Assembly: GCF_021404545.1 (NCBI RefSeq)
Contig: NZ_JAAWWD010000010.1
Coordinates: 1-64,000 of the forward strand
Direction of reading: 5' to 3'
Source: Aestuariivita sp.
GTDB lineage: Bacteria > Pseudomonadota > Alphaproteobacteria > Rhodobacterales > Rhodobacteraceae
DNA: 64,000 nt
Position 1 is the first letter of the stretch. Each line of letters opens with the position of its first letter. A program made the position numbers and the translations under genes. Shown here one piece after another: positions 15,915 through 25,302 of this stretch. Under the pieces are notes generated by a model. That model ran no database searches and had not been told where the DNA came from. It worked only from the letters and a program-made list of their open reading frames with translations.

Positions 15915-17168
15915 TTAGGCAGCATCGTCGTCTTTCGCCTCATCGCTTGCGATTTCCTGGGCCAGTTCCACGGCAACAGGGCCGACACCGGGGCCCATGG
16001 CAACATAGGCTCCGGTGTCTTCGACCGGGGTCGAGGGCCTTTGTGTCGACCGGTAGACGCCGTAAACCGCCAGCGCCGCGATCAGCGATCCGGCGAACAT
16101 GAAGAAACCCGGCGGGCCGACGACTTCCATCGCCCAGCCTGTGATCAGCGGGCCGGTAATCGCGCCCAGACCGTTGATAAACACCAGCCCGCCCGAAGCC
16201 GCGGCCATATCGTCATAGTCCAGAAAGTCGTTGGTATGCGCGATCAGCAGCGAATAAAGCGGGTTGGACGCGCCGCCCATCAGGAAGGCCGCCAGCAGCA
16301 GCAGCGGAAACGATCCGCCGAAAAGCGCGCCGACAACCGCGCCTGCCGTCCCGACCACCGACACGATCACGATCAGGCGGCGCCGGTCCATCCGGTCTGA
16401 AATCCAGCCGATAGGATATTGCGTGATGATCGCGCCGATGAAGAAGGTGGACACGAATGTCGAGATCTGCGGAATGCTGAGATTGGCCTGTGTGCCGTAA
16501 ACCGCCGACATGCCGAACTGCGCCGAAAAGATCCCGCCCAGCAGGAACATCCCCACACATCCCAGCGGCGAATAGGAGAAAAGTTGCCGAAGGCTCATCG
16601 GTTTGGCGCTGTCAAAGGCGGGCGTGGGGCTGATTGACAACAGGATCGGCGTGATTGCGATCGACACCAGGATCGACGGAATCACAAACAGGACATAACC
16701 CGACGGATCGGCAGTCAGCAGCAGGGCCTGCGCCACCACGATGCCGGTGGTCTGCACGATCATGTAAAGCGAGAGCGCCTGCCCCCGTGTATTGTTGTCG
16801 GCCGCGTTGTTCAGCCAGCTTTCGGCAGTGACATAAACGGCCGAGAAACAAAACCCGATCAGCACCCGGCCCAGTGTCCAGACGATCGGATCGACAAGTG
16901 TGGGATAGAGGATCATCACCGCCGAAATCAGCGAAGCGAGTGCTGCAAAGACCCGCACATGCCCGACCCGTCGGATCATACCCGGCGCCATGCGACTGCC
17001 GCCCAGAAAACCCACGAAATAGGCCGAGACGATCACCGACATCTCCAGCGTGGAAAACGCCTCGATCTCGCCCCGGATGCCCAGCAGGGTGCCTTGCATC
17101 CCGTTGCCGATCATCAAAAGACCCATACCGAGGAGCAGCGCCCACGCGCTTTTGAGGACCTGCATCAT
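15915..17168 (-). CDS. MFS transporter
   Basis: 417 residues with 12 predicted membrane segments, beginning with SAWALLLGMGLLMIGNGMQG. It contains VSAYFVGFLGGSRMAPGMIRRVGHVRVF, the MFS motif A region between helices 2 and 3, and GWISDRMDRRRLIVIVS at the same place in the second half. The acidic cytoplasmic tail (EIASDEAKDDDAA) follows an extra Pro-rich stretch. The pattern resembles the YcaD-type branch of MFS carriers, but the substrate cannot be assigned. It is isolated from its neighbours by gaps of about 100 bp. Confidence 0.8.
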   Translation of the reverse strand: MMQVLKSAWALLLGMGLLMIGNGMQGTLLGIRGEIEAFSTLEMSVIVSAYFVGFLGGSRMAPGMIRRVGHVRVFAALASLISAVMILYPTLVDPIVWTLGRVLIGFCFSAVYVTAESWLNNAADNNTRGQALSLYMIVQTTGIVVAQALLLTADPSGYVLFVIPSILVSIAITPILLSISPTPAFDSAKPMSLRQLFSYSPLGCVGMFLLGGIFSAQFGMSAVYGTQANLSIPQISTFVSTFFIGAIITQYPIGWISDRMDRRRLIVIVSVVGTAGAVVGALFGGSFPLLLLAAFLMGGASNPLYSLLIAHTNDFLDYDDMAAASGGLVFINGLGAITGPLITGWAMEVVGPPGFFMFAGSLIAALAVYGVYRSTQRPSTPVEDTGAYVAMGPGVGPVAVELAQEIASDEAKDDDAA

Positions 17169-17268
17169 CTGATCGGGACCTTTCCGCCTTACCTATCCCT
17201 GTACCTGGCCGCCGGAACCATCCGAGTCGCAAGCAGAAACGACATCGGCGCGGCGTTTTTGGGCCGTG

Positions 17269-18324
17269 TCAGTCGGGGGTCGGGATCAACAGCGAACTGT
17301 CACCGTAGGAGAAAAAGCGATAACCCGTGTGTACGGCATGGTCATAGATGCCCATGATCCGCTCGCGCCCCATCAGGGCCGAGACCAGCATCATCAGCGT
17401 CGATTTCGGCAGATGGAAATTGGTCATCAGCGCGTCGGTCACCTGAAACCGAAACCCGGGGTAGATAAAGATATCGGTGTCGCCTTCCCAGGGCTGGATG
17501 GTTCCGCCCCGCGCGGCGCTCTCAATCAGGCGCAGCGCGGTGGTGCCCACCGGGATCACACGATGACCCGCGGCTTTGGTCGCGGCAATCTCGGCGGCGG
17601 CCTGCGCACTGACCCGGCCCCATTCGGCATGCATCTTGTGATCGGTCACATCATCGACCTTGACCGGCAGGAACGTGCCCGCCCCCACATGAAGCGTGAC
17701 ATAGGTGAACGCCACGCCGCGCGCGCGCAATGCCTCTATCAGCGCATCATCGAAATGCAGGCTGGCCGTGGGCGCGGCGACAGCGCCGGGATGGCGGGCA
17801 AAGACGGTCTGATAGTCTTCGGTGTCGCGGCTGTCCGCCGCACGTTTCGAGGCGATATAGGGCGGCAGCGGCATCGCGCCCGCCTGGGCCAGCGCGGCAT
17901 CGAAATCTTCGCCCGTCAGGTTGAACTGCAACAGGCCCTGCCCGTCGGCGATATCCTTAAGCGTGGCGCTGAGGTCCTGGGAAAAGACAATCTCTTCGCC
18001 GATCTTGAGCTTTTTGAGCGGCTTGATCAACGCCGTCCAATCGCCGCCCATACGCGGCTCCAGCAAGGTGACCGCGATCCTGGCGCTGACCGGGCCTTGC
18101 GCGCTCTGACGGTGGCGCTGACCGGACAGGCGCGCGGGGATCACCCGCGTATCGTTGAGCACCAGCCGGTCGCCTGGCTGCAAAAGCTGCGGCAGATCTG
18201 ACACGATGTGATCGTAAATGGCATCGCCCCGCGCCAGCAGCATCCGGGCCGAGGATCGCGGCCGCGCGGGCCGGGTCGCGATGCGGTCGTCGGGCAGATG
18301 GAAATCGAAATCGCTCAGTTTCAT
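17269..18324 (-). CDS. queA: QueA, S-adenosylmethionine:tRNA ribosyltransferase-isomerase
   Basis: 351 residues. It adds the epoxycyclopentanediol moiety from SAM to preQ1-tRNA in queuosine synthesis. N-terminal [24 protein letters not shown] (key parts FDFHLP and RIATRPA), [19 protein letters not shown] (about 45-63), [29 protein letters not shown] (about 186) and the conserved [24 protein letters not shown] region all match QueA. Length is normal. It is 108 bp downstream of the AsmA-like gene. Confidence 0.96.
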   Translation of the reverse strand: MKLSDFDFHLPDDRIATRPARPRSSARMLLARGDAIYDHIVSDLPQLLQPGDRLVLNDTRVIPARLSGQRHRQSAQGPVSARIAVTLLEPRMGGDWTALIKPLKKLKIGEEIVFSQDLSATLKDIADGQGLLQFNLTGEDFDAALAQAGAMPLPPYIASKRAADSRDTEDYQTVFARHPGAVAAPTASLHFDDALIEALRARGVAFTYVTLHVGAGTFLPVKVDDVTDHKMHAEWGRVSAQAAAEIAATKAAGHRVIPVGTTALRLIESAARGGTIQPWEGDTDIFIYPGFRFQVTDALMTNFHLPKSTLMMLVSALMGRERIMGIYDHAVHTGYRFFSYGDSSLLIPTPD

Positions 18325-18432
18325 GGCGCGGCACTTAAGCCGTCATGGCAAGAATTGCCAGAGCCGACCGTCGCTGACCGAGGCTGGCGGCGCGCCTTGC
18401 AAATTCTGGGCTACCGGCCGACCCCAAAGGCG

Positions 18433-21400
18433 CTAACGCTCCCCGCCCGCAGGCGCACGGGGGCGGTTGGGCAGGGGTGCGGCTGGCGCGTCGCCCGAAC
18501 TGCTCGCCGCTGGGGGCGGCTCCGGGGCGGGCGCGCGAAAGATCTCGCGAAAGATGCCCGGGGTCAGCCCGGACAACGGGTTGACGAACACTTGCGGGTT
18601 CTGCGCCGAGCCGGTGAGCGTATAGTTGAACCCAAAAAGCCCCTCCCCCCGACGCGGCGCCAGAAGACCGCCGATCTGGTTGAGCAGATACACCGGCGAG
18701 ATCACGCCCTGCATATTGAGACGCTGGTTCGGCACGTCATAGACACCGTCCATCGACAGACCCAGCGAAGGTCCGGTCGCACGGCTCTCGTAAAGGGTGA
18801 TGCGCGACGGGCTCATCCGGAACCGGGCGGCCACTTCGGAAAAGAGGATGCCCTGCCCGGCTAGCTCGTTGATCAGCCCGACGATCGAAATCGCATTCAA
18901 AAGGGCCGCGATTGCCGGCGCGTCCCGGATGTACGTGTCGGCGACTGTGATGGTGCCGTCGAAATTGCCCGGCTCACCGACCGGGCGCAGGGTCATGTCA
19001 AAGCGGCCCTCATGGGCCTGTTTCAAAAGACCGGCGTCGCGGAACACGCCGCCCGCGTCACCCGATTGCACCCGCACCGCGCTCCGCCCGTCCTCGGGCA
19101 CGACCTGCCCGGTGATCTGGGTCTGACCGTTGATGCGGCCCTGAAACCCGCCAGCGAGCCCCCCGGCCAATGCGAACTGCCCGTTGAATGCGGTGAGCGC
19201 GATCGTGTCGGTCACCTGAAGCCGGTCGAGCTGGGCCACCAGCGCGTCGGACCCGCTGGCTGCTGTCCCGCGCCCGCCCGAGGATCCGAATGTCGCACGC
19301 CTCAGATCCAGCGTCCCACCGAGGATCCGCACCGCGGGCGCGCGGCCCGGACCGCGCCCTTCGAGACGCGCGCGCACATCCATCCAGTCGCCGCGCCGAA
19401 GCTGAGAAAACTCCGCCAGAGCCAGCCCGCCCCCCGGCGCGCCGCGCACCTGCCCGCTGGCACTCAGCCCCGGCGCGCGCAGGGTCAGCGATCTGACAAA
19501 GGCGGTCTCGGACAGCTCGGCGGCCAGCGTCAGGGCCCCGGTGCGGGTGGCCGATTTCGTCCAACCCAGTTCCGGGATCGACAGGCGGAGCCCTTCAAGG
19601 GTCGAGCTAAGCTGCAATTGCGGCGGCGCGCCGGGGGGCAGGTCGATCTCGAACCGGCCGATACCCGATCCGGTGACCGATCCCGGCGGCAACCCGATCT
19701 GGAACGCGTCGAGCATCTCCGGGCCAAGGGTCAGAGTGCCTTCGACACGGCTGCCTATGCCCGGCTGGCCAAAGGGCTGGATCCAGGTCGCCTGAAACGG
19801 CACCGCACTGATCAGCCCGGCGCCGCCGATTTCGATCCCGTCATGGGTGGCGCTGACGTTCAGCGTCGGCGCAGAAAGGGTCCGTCCCGGCACCAGAATG
19901 CCGCTCTGCACATCGCGGGCCAGCGCATCGACGAAAAAGCTCACCTCGGCGACGTCCACCCTCTCCTTGAGCGGCAGAGAGATATTGCCCTGAAACACCG
20001 CCGTGCCGTCGGCCAGCGTGACCGGCAATCCGGGCAGCTCCAGAATGCTGAGCGGCGGGCGGTTCAGAAGCGACAAAACGCTGGTGATCGTGCCCCGCCC
20101 CATCAGCCGCACAATCGCCGGGGCCGCCTGGCGGATCGAGGTGTCGGGGATGATAAAGGATGTGCCCGCCACATCGACCGCCCCCCCCTGCTGGGCCATC
20201 ACACGGCCCGCGGTGGCGGTTGTGACAAAGCGGTTGTTGATCAGACTCGCTTGACCGGTGGCCCCTTGGATGGGCGGCATCGAACGCATGAATTGAACCT
20301 GGGCATTGGCATAGTCGAAGTCGATATAGACACCCGGCGCGCGTTGGGGTGTGATCCGCACGGCAAGGTTGACATCGCTGAGCCGCCCGCCCGACAGGTT
20401 GCGCGCGATCCAGCTTCGGGTTTTCGGGATCGCCCCTTCCGGCCAGAGTGCCAGAAGCCGCGCGGGCGTCAGCGCGTCCATTTCGCCATCCAGCGCCAGA
20501 TCCCAGCCCGCCTCGGTCGCGCGCAGCGCACCTGTCAGATGCAACGCATTGCCCTGATCGGCGATGAAAAGCTCCCCGAGCGTCAGCGTAAACGGATCAA
20601 GATCCAGCCGGAAATCCGCGGCAGCCCCACTCAGCGTGATCGGCTCTGAATAAAGCCCCGCCGGGTTCAGCCGCGTGGTGGTCAGCCGCATCTGGCCGAT
20701 CAGGTCGTCCAGTCCGCCCGACCCGATCCCACCCAGAGACATCGTGCCTTCGGCGCTGCCGGTGACCCAATCGCTGACCACCGCGACCTCGTCGAAGACG
20801 ATCAGCTGCTGGGCCGGGTCATAGGTCAAATAGGCCTGCGCGCGCTCGAACGGGATCGGCCGGGTCTGATCGGTTGGCTGCAGCACGCCGGCACCGATCT
20901 GAAGCGTCGCATTCAGCAGGCCGAACGCGCCGGTCTCATCAATTTCTCCGCGCAGCGCCCCCGAGAGCGGCGCGCGAAGCGGCCTCAGCCACGACAGCGC
21001 CACGCTTTGGCTGGCGATATCACGGGCGGGCACATCCGTCAGGGTCAATCCGAACCGGGCCGACGCTTCGCCCATATCCGAGCTATAGTTCACCTCGACC
21101 AGGGAGGCGAAATCGCGCCCCGTCAGCACAGCCAGATTACCCGAGACGCGCAGCTCACCGGCCTCGCGCGTCAAAAGGAACGCGCCGTCATCGACCGTCC
21201 AGGCCTGGCCAGAGCGCGCATCCTCATAGCGCAGATTGACCTCCGTAAGCTCAACCGTGGTCAAGGCCGACAGGAACGGCGTGCCAAAGGCGTCGTCGAG
21301 CTGCTTGACCAGCGGCACGATCCCCTGCGCGGTTTCCACCGGGGCCGTGGCGCCGTCAAACGCAAGGGTGACGCCGCCTTCGGCATCCCGACGCAGCACC

Positions 21401-21825
21401 GCAAACGCGCCGGTCAGCGCAATCTCGCGCGGTTGGATCTGGCCCCTGAGCAACGGGCGCATCGCCAGGCTGGCCTCGGCATTCGACAGCGACAGGATCG
21501 GGCGCCCATCTGCGTCCGAGAGGCTCACATCGCGCAGCGCCGCGCGCGGGCGCCACCCGTCCGAGATCACCAGCTCGACATCGCCGAACGCGATCTGAAG
21601 CCCGCCCAGCCCGGCTTCGATCCGCGCCTCGACCCGGTCGCGCACCCATTGCGGCGCACGCAGGGTCTGGTCGATGATCAGCACCACCGCAAGCCCCGCC
21701 AGAATGCCCAGCGCAGACAGGCTCAGGACCGACCACGCCCCGGCTTTGCGCGCCGTGCGCATCTGGCGGCGCCGCCGCAAACGGCGCACGCGGTCCTCAA
21801 AGGTAGGTCGGTCGGATCGGGTCAC
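18433..21825 (-). CDS. large AsmA/YhdP-like (DUF3971) envelope protein
   Basis: 1130 residues. There is a basic cytoplasmic N-terminus (about 1-27, RRLRRRRQMRTARK), one membrane anchor (WSVLSLSALGILAGLAVVLII, about 28-50), and then a very long beta-rich periplasmic part. The DUF3971 region lies in the first two thirds; the C-terminal AsmA-like domain includes LLNAISIVGLINELAGQGILFSEVAARF and SRITLYESRATGPSLGLSMDG (about 990-1050). The end is Pro/Ala/Arg-rich. Related AsmA-like proteins form hydrophobic grooves and bridge the two membranes for phospholipid traffic. That role is inferred from the family. It is divergent from bcp. Confidence 0.82.
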   Translation of the reverse strand: MTRSDRPTFEDRVRRLRRRRQMRTARKAGAWSVLSLSALGILAGLAVVLIIDQTLRAPQWVRDRVEARIEAGLGGLQIAFGDVELVISDGWRPRAALRDVSLSDADGRPILSLSNAEASLAMRPLLRGQIQPREIALTGAFAVLRRDAEGGVTLAFDGATAPVETAQGIVPLVKQLDDAFGTPFLSALTTVELTEVNLRYEDARSGQAWTVDDGAFLLTREAGELRVSGNLAVLTGRDFASLVEVNYSSDMGEASARFGLTLTDVPARDIASQSVALSWLRPLRAPLSGALRGEIDETGAFGLLNATLQIGAGVLQPTDQTRPIPFERAQAYLTYDPAQQLIVFDEVAVVSDWVTGSAEGTMSLGGIGSGGLDDLIGQMRLTTTRLNPAGLYSEPITLSGAAADFRLDLDPFTLTLGELFIADQGNALHLTGALRATEAGWDLALDGEMDALTPARLLALWPEGAIPKTRSWIARNLSGGRLSDVNLAVRITPQRAPGVYIDFDYANAQVQFMRSMPPIQGATGQASLINNRFVTTATAGRVMAQQGGAVDVAGTSFIIPDTSIRQAAPAIVRLMGRGTITSVLSLLNRPPLSILELPGLPVTLADGTAVFQGNISLPLKERVDVAEVSFFVDALARDVQSGILVPGRTLSAPTLNVSATHDGIEIGGAGLISAVPFQATWIQPFGQPGIGSRVEGTLTLGPEMLDAFQIGLPPGSVTGSGIGRFEIDLPPGAPPQLQLSSTLEGLRLSIPELGWTKSATRTGALTLAAELSETAFVRSLTLRAPGLSASGQVRGAPGGGLALAEFSQLRRGDWMDVRARLEGRGPGRAPAVRILGGTLDLRRATFGSSGGRGTAASGSDALVAQLDRLQVTDTIALTAFNGQFALAGGLAGGFQGRINGQTQITGQVVPEDGRSAVRVQSGDAGGVFRDAGLLKQAHEGRFDMTLRPVGEPGNFDGTITVADTYIRDAPAIAALLNAISIVGLINELAGQGILFSEVAARFRMSPSRITLYESRATGPSLGLSMDGVYDVPNQRLNMQGVISPVYLLNQIGGLLAPRRGEGLFGFNYTLTGSAQNPQVFVNPLSGLTPGIFREIFRAPAPEPPPAASSSGDAPAAPLPNRPRAPAGGER

Positions 21826-21945
21826 TGCGGTGCCATCGGTCTGGGCCAGTTTTGTGGCGGCGTCTGCCTTTATTGTTGCGGGCCTTGTCCTAATATGAAA
21901 CTCACAAACCCTTTAAGAAGTCCAGAATTAGCGAGGATCCGCCTG

Positions 21946-22410
21946 ATGCCCGAAGTCAACGACATGGCCCCCGACTTTACCCTGCCGCGCGATGGCGGTG
22001 CAGAGGTCAGTTTGTCCCAATTGCGCGGCAAGACCGTGGTGCTGTTCTTTTATCCGCGGGACGATACATCGGGCTGTACCAAGGAATCCATCGGGTTTTC
22101 CGAAGCGCAGGACGATTTCGCCGCCGCCGGTGCGGTGATCTATGGCATCTCCAAGGACAGTGTCGCAAGCCACGACAAATTCGTCAAAAAACGCGCGCTC
22201 ACCGTACCGCTTCTGTCGGATGAGACTGGAACCATGTGCGAGGATTACGGTGTCTGGGTCGAGAAAAAGATGTATGGCAAGACCTATATGGGGATCGAAC
22301 GCAGCACATTCGTGATCGACGCCGAGGGCAAGATCGCCCATGTCTGGCGCAAGGTCAAAGTGCCCGGTCATGTCGAGGCGGTACTGGATGCCGTGAAAGG
22401 CATGGGCTGA
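21946..22410 (+). CDS. bcp: thioredoxin-dependent peroxiredoxin, Bcp/PrxQ type
   Basis: 154 residues from ATG 21946, with GCGAGGA about 8 nt upstream; an earlier in-frame ATG at 21895 lacks a ribosome binding site. It reduces hydroperoxides. The peroxidatic Cys is in FYPRDDTSGCTKES (about residue 47). The resolving Cys normally five residues later is absent (Ile in CTKESI), so it is of the one-Cys-helix variant; another Cys is in GTMCEDYGVW. The family end VPGHVEAVLDAVK is present. It is followed without a gap by the DUF455 gene, so the pair is probably an oxidative-stress unit. Confidence 0.92.
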   Translation: MPEVNDMAPDFTLPRDGGAEVSLSQLRGKTVVLFFYPRDDTSGCTKESIGFSEAQDDFAAAGAVIYGISKDSVASHDKFVKKRALTVPLLSDETGTMCEDYGVWVEKKMYGKTYMGIERSTFVIDAEGKIAHVWRKVKVPGHVEAVLDAVKGMG

Positions 22411-23229
22411 ATGCAATCGCTGGCCGCCCGCGCTGTCGAGGTTCTGACCACGCCCGACGGGCGGGCCAAGACGGCCCTCTCCCGGTCGCAGGCCGCAGCC
22501 TGGAAGGCGTCCCGCAACGGCGACGGGCCGGACATCCCGGTAGGCACCGCGCAGCCGCCGCTGCACCCGTCGCGCCCTGCCAAGCCGGAGCTCCTCTCGC
22601 CCCGCGACGTGCCCCGGCGCAAGCCGGGAACGGAGGCCGGGCGCATAGCGCTTTTGCATGCGGTCGCCCATATCGAGCTGAATGCCGTCGACCTGCATTG
22701 GGACCTGATTGCGCGGTTTTCGCACGTTCCGATGCCGATGGGGTTCTTTGACGATTGGGTTAAGGCGGCGGATGAGGAATCCAAGCATTTCAACCTGATG
22801 TGCGACTGCCTCGAACAACTGGGCAGCTTTTACGGCGCCCTGCCCGCCCATGCGGGCATGTGGCGTGCGGCCGAGGATACGGCCGAGGATTTCATGGGCC
22901 GTCTGGCGGTCGTGCCGATGGTCCTGGAGGCGCGCGGGCTCGACGTCACGCCGGGCATGATCGAAGTGTTTCGCCGGGCCAAGGCCCAGAGCGCTGTCGC
23001 GGCGCTCGAGACGATCTACGCCGAAGAAGTGCATCACGTGGCCTATGGCTCGAAATGGTTCCATTTCCTCTGCGGACGCGAGAACAAGGATCCAACGGTC
23101 GTTTTCCACGAACTGGTGCGGCGTTATTTTCATGGCGGGCTCAAACCGCCCTTCAACGAGGAAAAGCGGGCCGAGGCGGGCATTCCACCCGATTTTTATT
23201 GGCCATTGGTTGAAGCGCCTGCGCAGTAA
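22411..23229 (+). CDS. DUF455 ferritin-like protein
   Basis: 272 residues. The ATG touches the bcp stop (TGAATG), giving translational coupling. It has a long charged N-terminus (about 1-70), then a ferritin-like helical core with iron-ligand-type motifs: LLHAVAHIELNAVDLHWD (about 81-98, E and H), ADEESKHFNLMCDCLEQLG (about 119-137, EExxH) and ETIYAEEVHHVAYGSKWF (about 196-213, EExxH). These motifs suggest a di-iron site, as in DUF455/MiaE-related proteins. No substrate is known. Linkage to a peroxiredoxin hints at a role in peroxide or iron handling (inference). Confidence 0.82.
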   Translation: MQSLAARAVEVLTTPDGRAKTALSRSQAAAWKASRNGDGPDIPVGTAQPPLHPSRPAKPELLSPRDVPRRKPGTEAGRIALLHAVAHIELNAVDLHWDLIARFSHVPMPMGFFDDWVKAADEESKHFNLMCDCLEQLGSFYGALPAHAGMWRAAEDTAEDFMGRLAVVPMVLEARGLDVTPGMIEVFRRAKAQSAVAALETIYAEEVHHVAYGSKWFHFLCGRENKDPTVVFHELVRRYFHGGLKPPFNEEKRAEAGIPPDFYWPLVEAPAQ

Positions 23230-23458
23230 TCTGACTGTGCCTGTGTTTTGGGCTGGCGTGAATCGCACGAACTCCGGCGGTCAACCTACCGGGAGTCGGC
23301 GATTTTTTGCCAATTATGGCACTGATGCGCCGATCTCGCCACAGAATGGGACAACATCCTTGCCCAAATGCACCGCTCTGGATATGCATCCCGGGACGTA
23401 AACCAGTGCCCTTGCTCACAGGGCTGCGTCGTCATTGCGATGGGACAAGGAAGGGCGC

Positions 23459-24784
23459 GTGCGAACACGTCTGGCAATAAAAGCACATAATCTGGTCGAG
23501 CGGTATTTTCCTGAACGCCGGGTTTTTATGAAATCCGACACCGAGATGCGGTTCATCCGCCTGCGGCCCGAAACGCAACTTCTGGCGTTTGTCGGCAGTT
23601 CGCTGGTGGTGGCCTGGGCCATTATCGCGACGGCCATTCTGCTGATGGATTCCATCGGCGCTGGAAATTTCCGCGAGCAGGCCAAGCGCGACCAACGGCT
23701 CTATCAGGAGCGTTTGAACGTGCTGGCCAGCGAGCGCGACATGCGCGTCGAGGAAGCGCTGGCCGCGCAAGAGCGGTTCAACGCGGCGCTGGATCAGATA
23801 TCGGTGATGCAGTCGCAGCTTCTGGCATCCGAGACGCGGAGGCGCGAGCTGGAGACCGGCATCGACGTGATCCAGGCGACATTGCGCGACACGATGCAAG
23901 ACCGCGAGAGCGCGCGCGACCAGATCGCGGCCCTCAAAGAGGCCAATGCAGAAACCGCCGCCGCCGATGGTGGGGTCACCATCTCGGCCCCGGTGGATTT
24001 CCTGGCGACCGCGCTGGCCGAAACCGCGCAGGAGCGCGATCAGATCTATGCCGATGCTCAGGAAGCGCTGGACCGGGCGGAGGAGATGGAGTTCGAGATC
24101 GCGATGATGCGCGACCGCAATGACGAAATCTTCCGCCAGCTCGAAGAAGCCATGGCCGTCTCGGTCGAGCCGCTCGACAAGATGTTCCGCTCGGCCGGCA
24201 TGCCGACGGACCGGATCATCGAACAGGTCCGGCGCGGATACTCGGGGCAAGGCGGTCCCCTGACCCCTTTGTCCTTTTCGACAAGCGGTGAAGAGCCTTC
24301 GGCCGACGAGCTGCGCGCGAACCGCCTGCTTGAGCAGATGGACAAGCTGAACCTCTATCGCATCGCGGCCGAACGCGCGCCCTTTGCAATGCCTGTGAAA
24401 AGCGCATTCCGGTACACGTCGGGCTACGGCTATCGGCGCGACCCCAAGACCGGCGGTCGCCGGATGCATAACGGCACCGACTTTGCGGCGGCCCCCGGCA
24501 CCAATATCTATGCCACTGCCGATGGGGTCATCATTCATGCCGGCTGGCAATCGGGCTTTGGCCGGATGGTCAAGATTCAGCACGACTTTGGCATCGAAAC
24601 CCTCTACGCCCACAACTCGAACATTCGCGTGAGAAAAGGCCAAAGGGTCTCGCGCGGGGATCACATAGCTGATATGGGTAGTACCGGCCGGTCGACCGGC
24701 ACCCATCTCCATTACGAAGTGCGTGTCGGCGGCAACCCCGTTAACCCCATGATCTATATCAAGGCTGCAAACGATGTTTTCTAA
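23459..24784 (+). CDS. M23 family metallopeptidase with coiled coil (LytM-type)
   Basis: 441 residues from a GTG at 23459, with AAGGAAGGG just upstream; a TTG at 23435 is possible but has no such site. One membrane segment (LLAFVGSSLVVAWAIIATAILLM) lies near residues 42-64, then a coiled coil of about 150 residues. The C-terminal M23 domain has zinc ligands in RRMHNGTDFAAAPGT (H and D) and THLHYEVRVGG (HxH), so it should be an active peptidoglycan endopeptidase. It overlaps the bactofilin gene by 11 nt, a conserved pairing in which the scaffold positions the hydrolase. Confidence 0.9.
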   Translation: MRTRLAIKAHNLVERYFPERRVFMKSDTEMRFIRLRPETQLLAFVGSSLVVAWAIIATAILLMDSIGAGNFREQAKRDQRLYQERLNVLASERDMRVEEALAAQERFNAALDQISVMQSQLLASETRRRELETGIDVIQATLRDTMQDRESARDQIAALKEANAETAAADGGVTISAPVDFLATALAETAQERDQIYADAQEALDRAEEMEFEIAMMRDRNDEIFRQLEEAMAVSVEPLDKMFRSAGMPTDRIIEQVRRGYSGQGGPLTPLSFSTSGEEPSADELRANRLLEQMDKLNLYRIAAERAPFAMPVKSAFRYTSGYGYRRDPKTGGRRMHNGTDFAAAPGTNIYATADGVIIHAGWQSGFGRMVKIQHDFGIETLYAHNSNIRVRKGQRVSRGDHIADMGSTGRSTGTHLHYEVRVGGNPVNPMIYIKAANDVF

Positions 24785-25292
24785 AAGCAAAATCAACGAA
24801 CCCGGGCCCAAGACGGCGGACACGGCCAGTGCGGCAGCACCCAAGCCGACGCCTTCGGTCCCCCCAGCGGCTGCCGATGCAAAGCCGGTCACGCCGAAAG
24901 CCAAACCTCCCGCATCGACCTTGTCGTCGGATTTGCACATCACCGGTAACATGAAGACCACTGGAGACATCCAGGTCGAGGGCACGGTCGAAGGCGACAT
25001 CCGCGCACATCTGCTGACCATCGGCGAAAGTGCGACCATCAAAGGCGAAGTCACCGCCGATGATGTGGTCATCAACGGACGTATCGTTGGCCGTGTGCGG
25101 GGTCTGAAGGTGCGTCTGACCTCCACCGCGCGTGTCGAGGGCGACATCATCCACAAGACCATCGCCATTGAAAGCGGCGCCCATTTCGAGGGCTCTGTGC
25201 AGCGGCAAGACGACCCTTTGAACCCGGGCCGCGGGAGCAAGCCGGAAACGGCGAATCCGGCCGCGGCCAAGAAACCGGACACGGCTTCGTAA
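24774..25292 (+). CDS. bactofilin (polymer-forming cytoskeletal protein)
   Basis: 172 residues, overlapping the M23 peptidase gene by 11 nt. A Pro/Ala/Lys-rich N-terminal tail (about 1-50) leads into the bactofilin beta-helix (about 52-145): SDLHITGNMKTTGDIQVEGTVEGDI (key repeats ITGN, TGDIQVEGTVEGDI), IGESATIKGEVTADDVVINGRIVGRV, TSTARVEGDIIHKTIAIESGAHFEG. The C-terminal tail is disordered. Bactofilins polymerise without nucleotide and recruit cell-wall enzymes. The overlapping peptidase gene is the obvious partner. The following exporter gene starts 10 nt later. Confidence 0.93.
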   Translation: MFSKSKINEPGPKTADTASAAAPKPTPSVPPAAADAKPVTPKAKPPASTLSSDLHITGNMKTTGDIQVEGTVEGDIRAHLLTIGESATIKGEVTADDVVINGRIVGRVRGLKVRLTSTARVEGDIIHKTIAIESGAHFEGSVQRQDDPLNPGRGSKPETANPAAAKKPDTAS

Positions 25293-25302
25293 GCAGACGG
25301 GG

